A stretch of DNA of 64,000 nucleotides from Desulfomarina profundi (GTDB lineage: Bacteria; Desulfobacterota; Desulfobulbia; Desulfobulbales; Desulfocapsaceae), in the NCBI RefSeq assembly GCF_019703855.1, contig NZ_AP024086.1, forward strand, positions 310,001 to 374,000, in the 5' to 3' direction. Of the stretch, positions 61,696-64,000 are shown piece after piece (position 1 is the stretch's first letter; the number at the start of each line of letters is the position of its first letter). Below the pieces are notes generated by a model. That model saw nothing but the letters and a program-made list of their open reading frames with translations. It was not told the origin of the DNA and did not search any database. The position numbers and the translations under genes are program-made.

Positions 61696-61708
61696 TCACG
61701 GATTCAGG
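61696..61708 (+). repeat. 13-bp dispersed intergenic motif TCACGGATTCAGG, copy 3
   Basis: Ends four bases before the ATG of the polyprenyl synthase gene and includes its only purine-rich stretch (AGGTGA), so it may also serve as the ribosome-binding site. Confidence 0.6.
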
Positions 61709-61712
61709 TGAA

Positions 61713-62708
61713 ATGAAAAAAGAACAAGTACTTCTCGCGATAAAAAAGGAATCCGAACATATTGAAAATCGGATGAAGGCTGATCTGGCTGAGCTGCAAC
61801 CGACCATTGATGGGTTTCTGGCCGAAGTTCTCGAGTACGGGCTTTTCAATGGTGGTAAACGCATAAGACCTTTTCTTGTGGTCATGTGCTCGAAATTATG
61901 CGGTGGAAATGGAGATCTGGTCTACAGCCTTGCATGTGCTTTTGAGTATCTGCATGCTGCAACTCTCTTTCACGATGATATTATAGATGATTCTGATACC
62001 CGTCGGGGATGTCCAACTGTCTGTCGCCGATTTGGTGTTTCAGCTGCAATTCTTGCTGGAGATTTTCTGCATGCCTATGCCATGTCCACGGTTGGTCGTC
62101 TTTCGGGGGATGGTGGCCTGAAAGTATTCTGTGAGGCCACAACCGGGATGGTGGATGGAGAATTTGTGCAGTTGAGAAACAGTAGAAATTACACCCTTTC
62201 AGAGCTTGACTATTATGATGCGATCAAGGGAAAAACCGGATTGCTGATCTCTGCAGCCTGTGAAATTGGAGCCATGTATGGAGGAGGAAATGACAGACAG
62301 GTCAGCGCGTTGAGATGTTACGGAGAGAATCTGGGCTGTGCCTTTCAGATCGTCGATGATCTGCTTGATTACCAGGGTGACTCAAAAAAGACAGGGAAAG
62401 GTGTTGGAAATGATTTTATAGAAGGGAAAATGACTTTGCCGTTGATAATTGCCATGAAAAGGGCGGGGAAAGACGACAGATCACATCTGCTCTCTCTTCT
62501 CTCAGATAAGAAAGAAAGAAAGGACCGTGTTGTAGAGGTCTGTTCATTGATTGACAAATATAACGGTTTTGAATTGGCCCGGTTAAAAGCAGGAGAGGCT
62601 GTTGATACTGCCTGTGGGGCACTCTCAATATTTCATGATTCTTCATTCGCACGTGAAAAACGATTGCTGGAAGAACTTGCATTTTTTGTTCTTACAAGGG
62701 AAAGATAA
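61713..62708 (+). CDS. ispB: Polyprenyl diphosphate synthase (octaprenyl/heptaprenyl type)
   Basis: 331 residues. Both aspartate-rich motifs are present: FHDDIIDDSDTRRG (first, with the RRG) and QIVDDLLDYQGD (second). Other family segments are GGKRIRPFL near residue 45, EYLHAATL and GKTGLLISAACEIGA. It makes the long isoprenoid tail of menaquinone from IPP and a short primer. It is preceded by the helicase gene (about 60 bases) and followed by the YibQ-type gene. The ATG is directly after the dispersed 13-bp motif. Confidence 0.92.
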   Translation: MKKEQVLLAIKKESEHIENRMKADLAELQPTIDGFLAEVLEYGLFNGGKRIRPFLVVMCSKLCGGNGDLVYSLACAFEYLHAATLFHDDIIDDSDTRRGCPTVCRRFGVSAAILAGDFLHAYAMSTVGRLSGDGGLKVFCEATTGMVDGEFVQLRNSRNYTLSELDYYDAIKGKTGLLISAACEIGAMYGGGNDRQVSALRCYGENLGCAFQIVDDLLDYQGDSKKTGKGVGNDFIEGKMTLPLIIAMKRAGKDDRSHLLSLLSDKKERKDRVVEVCSLIDKYNGFELARLKAGEAVDTACGALSIFHDSSFAREKRLLEELAFFVLTRER

Positions 62709-62856
62709 AAGAATATGTATTAGTGATTTAATTGTCTTTTCAGTATATTACATAAAAAATTACAAGTCGGTTATTGATCCGGGTTCATTTTAATGAGATG
62801 GGTGGCAGGTTGGTCAAAAGAGCTGATCTTTGCAGAAGAAGTCTGGTATTTTTGGA

Positions 62857-63810
62857 ATGACTCGTCAGGTAAAAAAAAGAAAATTGAAAAAAAAGAAGAA
62901 AAGCGGCCCCAAAGGAGTTCTTTTTCGAAAACTGCTTCTGGTTCTGTTTTTTACAGCGATTGTTCTCTTTTCACTCTGTACGGCAGGTTATGTAATCTTC
63001 TTCAGAACTGTTTTTGCCCGGGAATTACAATCACCTGGAAATAATGAAATTGTTTTTGAGGAGCCTGATCCTCCCTCCCACGAGGTGACTGCTGTTTTTT
63101 CTAAACCGCACAGGGGAGACTCTGAAAGGCATTTACCACAGGTTGCTATTATTATCGATGATCTGGGATACCATAAAAAAGTTGGTGAGAATTTCCTGAA
63201 TTTCCCCATTGAATTAACATATTCTTTTTTACCTTTTGCACCATATACCGAAAAACAGGAAAAAAAAGCTTTTTATTCCGGAAAAACGGTTTTGTTGCAC
63301 TTGCCTTTGGAGGCCAGAGGCAAAGAGTGGGATCCAGGCCCGGGTGCTCTTTTTCTGTCAGATTCAGCAGAACTGCAGAAAAGAAAATTTGAACAGGATC
63401 TGGCCCTGGTTCCCCATGCTGTCGGGGTAAATAATCACATGGGCTCACGTTTTACCTCGGATGTTCCAGCCATGACGGAGGTGTTGAAATTAGTAAAGAA
63501 AAACGGCATGTTTTTTGTGGACAGTTTTACGTCTGCGGAAAGTAAGGGCTGGGAAACAGCTCTGAAACTGAAAATACGGACTGCACGTAGAAATGTGTTT
63601 CTTGATAATAGTCGTTTGAAAACGGACATTTGTAATCAGTTGGAAAAACTTGTTTCAGTTGCTGAATCCTATGGCGTGGCTATTGGTATTGGGCATCCCC
63701 ATTTTGAAACGTACAATGCGTTGAAAGAGTGTATGCCTGTGTACCAGGGTCGGGTGGAATTCGTAAATGTGACTGATATTGTGAATGTTTTAAATAGTAA
63801 TAAAAAATAA
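62857..63810 (+). CDS. Divergent polysaccharide deacetylase (YibQ/DUF610 family)
   Basis: About 317 residues. A very basic N-terminus (VKKRKLKKKKKSG) and one membrane anchor (LLLVLFFTAIVLFSLCTAGYVIFF) precede a periplasmic NodB-like domain with VAIIIDDLGY, LLHLPLEARG, GVNNHMGSRFTSD, VDSFTSAESKG and AIGIGHPHFETY. The family is related to peptidoglycan or polysaccharide deacetylases, and members often sit with murein hydrolase genes. The activity of this divergent branch is not established. The ATG at 62857 is preferred to TTG 62830. Confidence 0.85.
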   Translation: MTRQVKKRKLKKKKKSGPKGVLFRKLLLVLFFTAIVLFSLCTAGYVIFFRTVFARELQSPGNNEIVFEEPDPPSHEVTAVFSKPHRGDSERHLPQVAIIIDDLGYHKKVGENFLNFPIELTYSFLPFAPYTEKQEKKAFYSGKTVLLHLPLEARGKEWDPGPGALFLSDSAELQKRKFEQDLALVPHAVGVNNHMGSRFTSDVPAMTEVLKLVKKNGMFFVDSFTSAESKGWETALKLKIRTARRNVFLDNSRLKTDICNQLEKLVSVAESYGVAIGIGHPHFETYNALKECMPVYQGRVEFVNVTDIVNVLNSNKK

Positions 63811-63954
63811 TATATTTATATACTGGAAGGTGTTTCTTTTCTCAGTGGGAACAGGATAATATAAATTATCTAGTTGATTGCAGGTGAAAAAATGTTATAC
63901 TTTGACAAACTGAGTTGTTTGTCGGTTTTGTTTGAAATATCCATTATTCAAAAG

Positions 63955-63970
63955 TGGCATAATAGTTGCA
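63955..63970 (+). promoter_or_regulatory. Sigma-54 (-24/-12) promoter pointing out of the window
   Basis: TGGCAT (63955-63960) and TTGCA (63966-63970), with the invariant GG and GC separated by exactly ten bases as required for RpoN. It lies in the non-coding end of the window (63811-64000), where no gene is seen, and would drive a gene beyond 64000. Confidence 0.65.
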
Positions 63971-64000
63971 ATGTTTTTTGAAAAAATTGTTCTTTAAATG

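Overview
The window looks like a chromosomal segment of an anaerobic Desulfobacterota (delta-proteobacterial) bacterium, probably related to the Desulfobulbaceae. The supporting signs are a selenocysteine-containing periplasmic formate dehydrogenase with its maturation genes, a sulfate-reducer-type outer-membrane porin, a DHH-CBS-tRNA nucleotidyltransferase fusion, family-4 uracil-DNA glycosylase, XRE regulators with Cys-Trp motifs, and many housekeeping genes embedded among short dispersed repeats. The lineage is inferred from gene content only; no rRNA or tRNA gene was seen.

Layout. 1-9.6 kb: end of an unknown gene, a cytoplasmic molybdopterin oxidoreductase, a site-2 protease, the DHH/CBS/CCA fusion, xerD, rpsU, then an IS110-family transposase sitting directly against a copy of a dispersed palindromic repeat. 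9.6-12.7 kb: ddl, an MscS channel, fdhD. 12.9-17.2 kb: a periplasmic solute-binding protein (frameshifted), a Cache/GAF histidine kinase and a NarL-type regulator in one operon. 17.4-25.7 kb: the formate dehydrogenase island (multi-[4Fe-4S] protein, TorD-like chaperone, FdhX-like TAT peptide, FdhA with Sec at an in-frame TGA, FdhB, FdhC, terminator, mobB). 25.7-35.9 kb: a large MscS channel, serS, tatC, a DUF523 protein, ftsB, an FmdB-type zinc ribbon, an XRE regulator, a lipoprotein, a uracil-DNA glycosylase relative, a PqqD-like protein and two unknowns. 36.1-46.4 kb (minus strand): an unusual five-gene membrane operon with a short FtsX permease, a LolD/MacB-type ATPase, a 1612-residue M28-like pseudopeptidase fused to an FtsX permease, and two OPT-type membrane proteins. 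46.5-51.7 kb (minus): a glycan cluster with three glycosyltransferases, a histidine phosphatase and a deacetylase. 51.9-64 kb: outer-membrane proteins including a strongly expressed porin, an MFS exporter, a response-regulator/histidine-kinase hybrid, a DinG-type helicase, a polyprenyl diphosphate synthase, a YibQ-type deacetylase, and a sigma-54 promoter that reads out of the window.

How the genes fit together. FdhD, the TorD-like chaperone, FdhX, MobB and TatC all serve assembly or export of the formate dehydrogenase; the upstream solute-binding/kinase/regulator operon is a plausible but unproved controller. The 36-46 kb operon is the best candidate for an undescribed system: its peptidase-like domain appears to have lost every zinc ligand and is fused to an ABC permease beside two OPT-family membrane proteins.

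Two cross-cutting observations. Four genes (xerD, the solute-binding protein, the 46.5-47.3 kb deacetylase and the hybrid kinase) are each broken or lack a normal start, and each is repaired by one extra G in a short G run, which suggests homopolymer under-calling rather than four pseudogenes. The intergenic regions hold several families of small palindromic or MITE-like repeats, one with perfect 13-bp inverted ends and a 5-bp target duplication.
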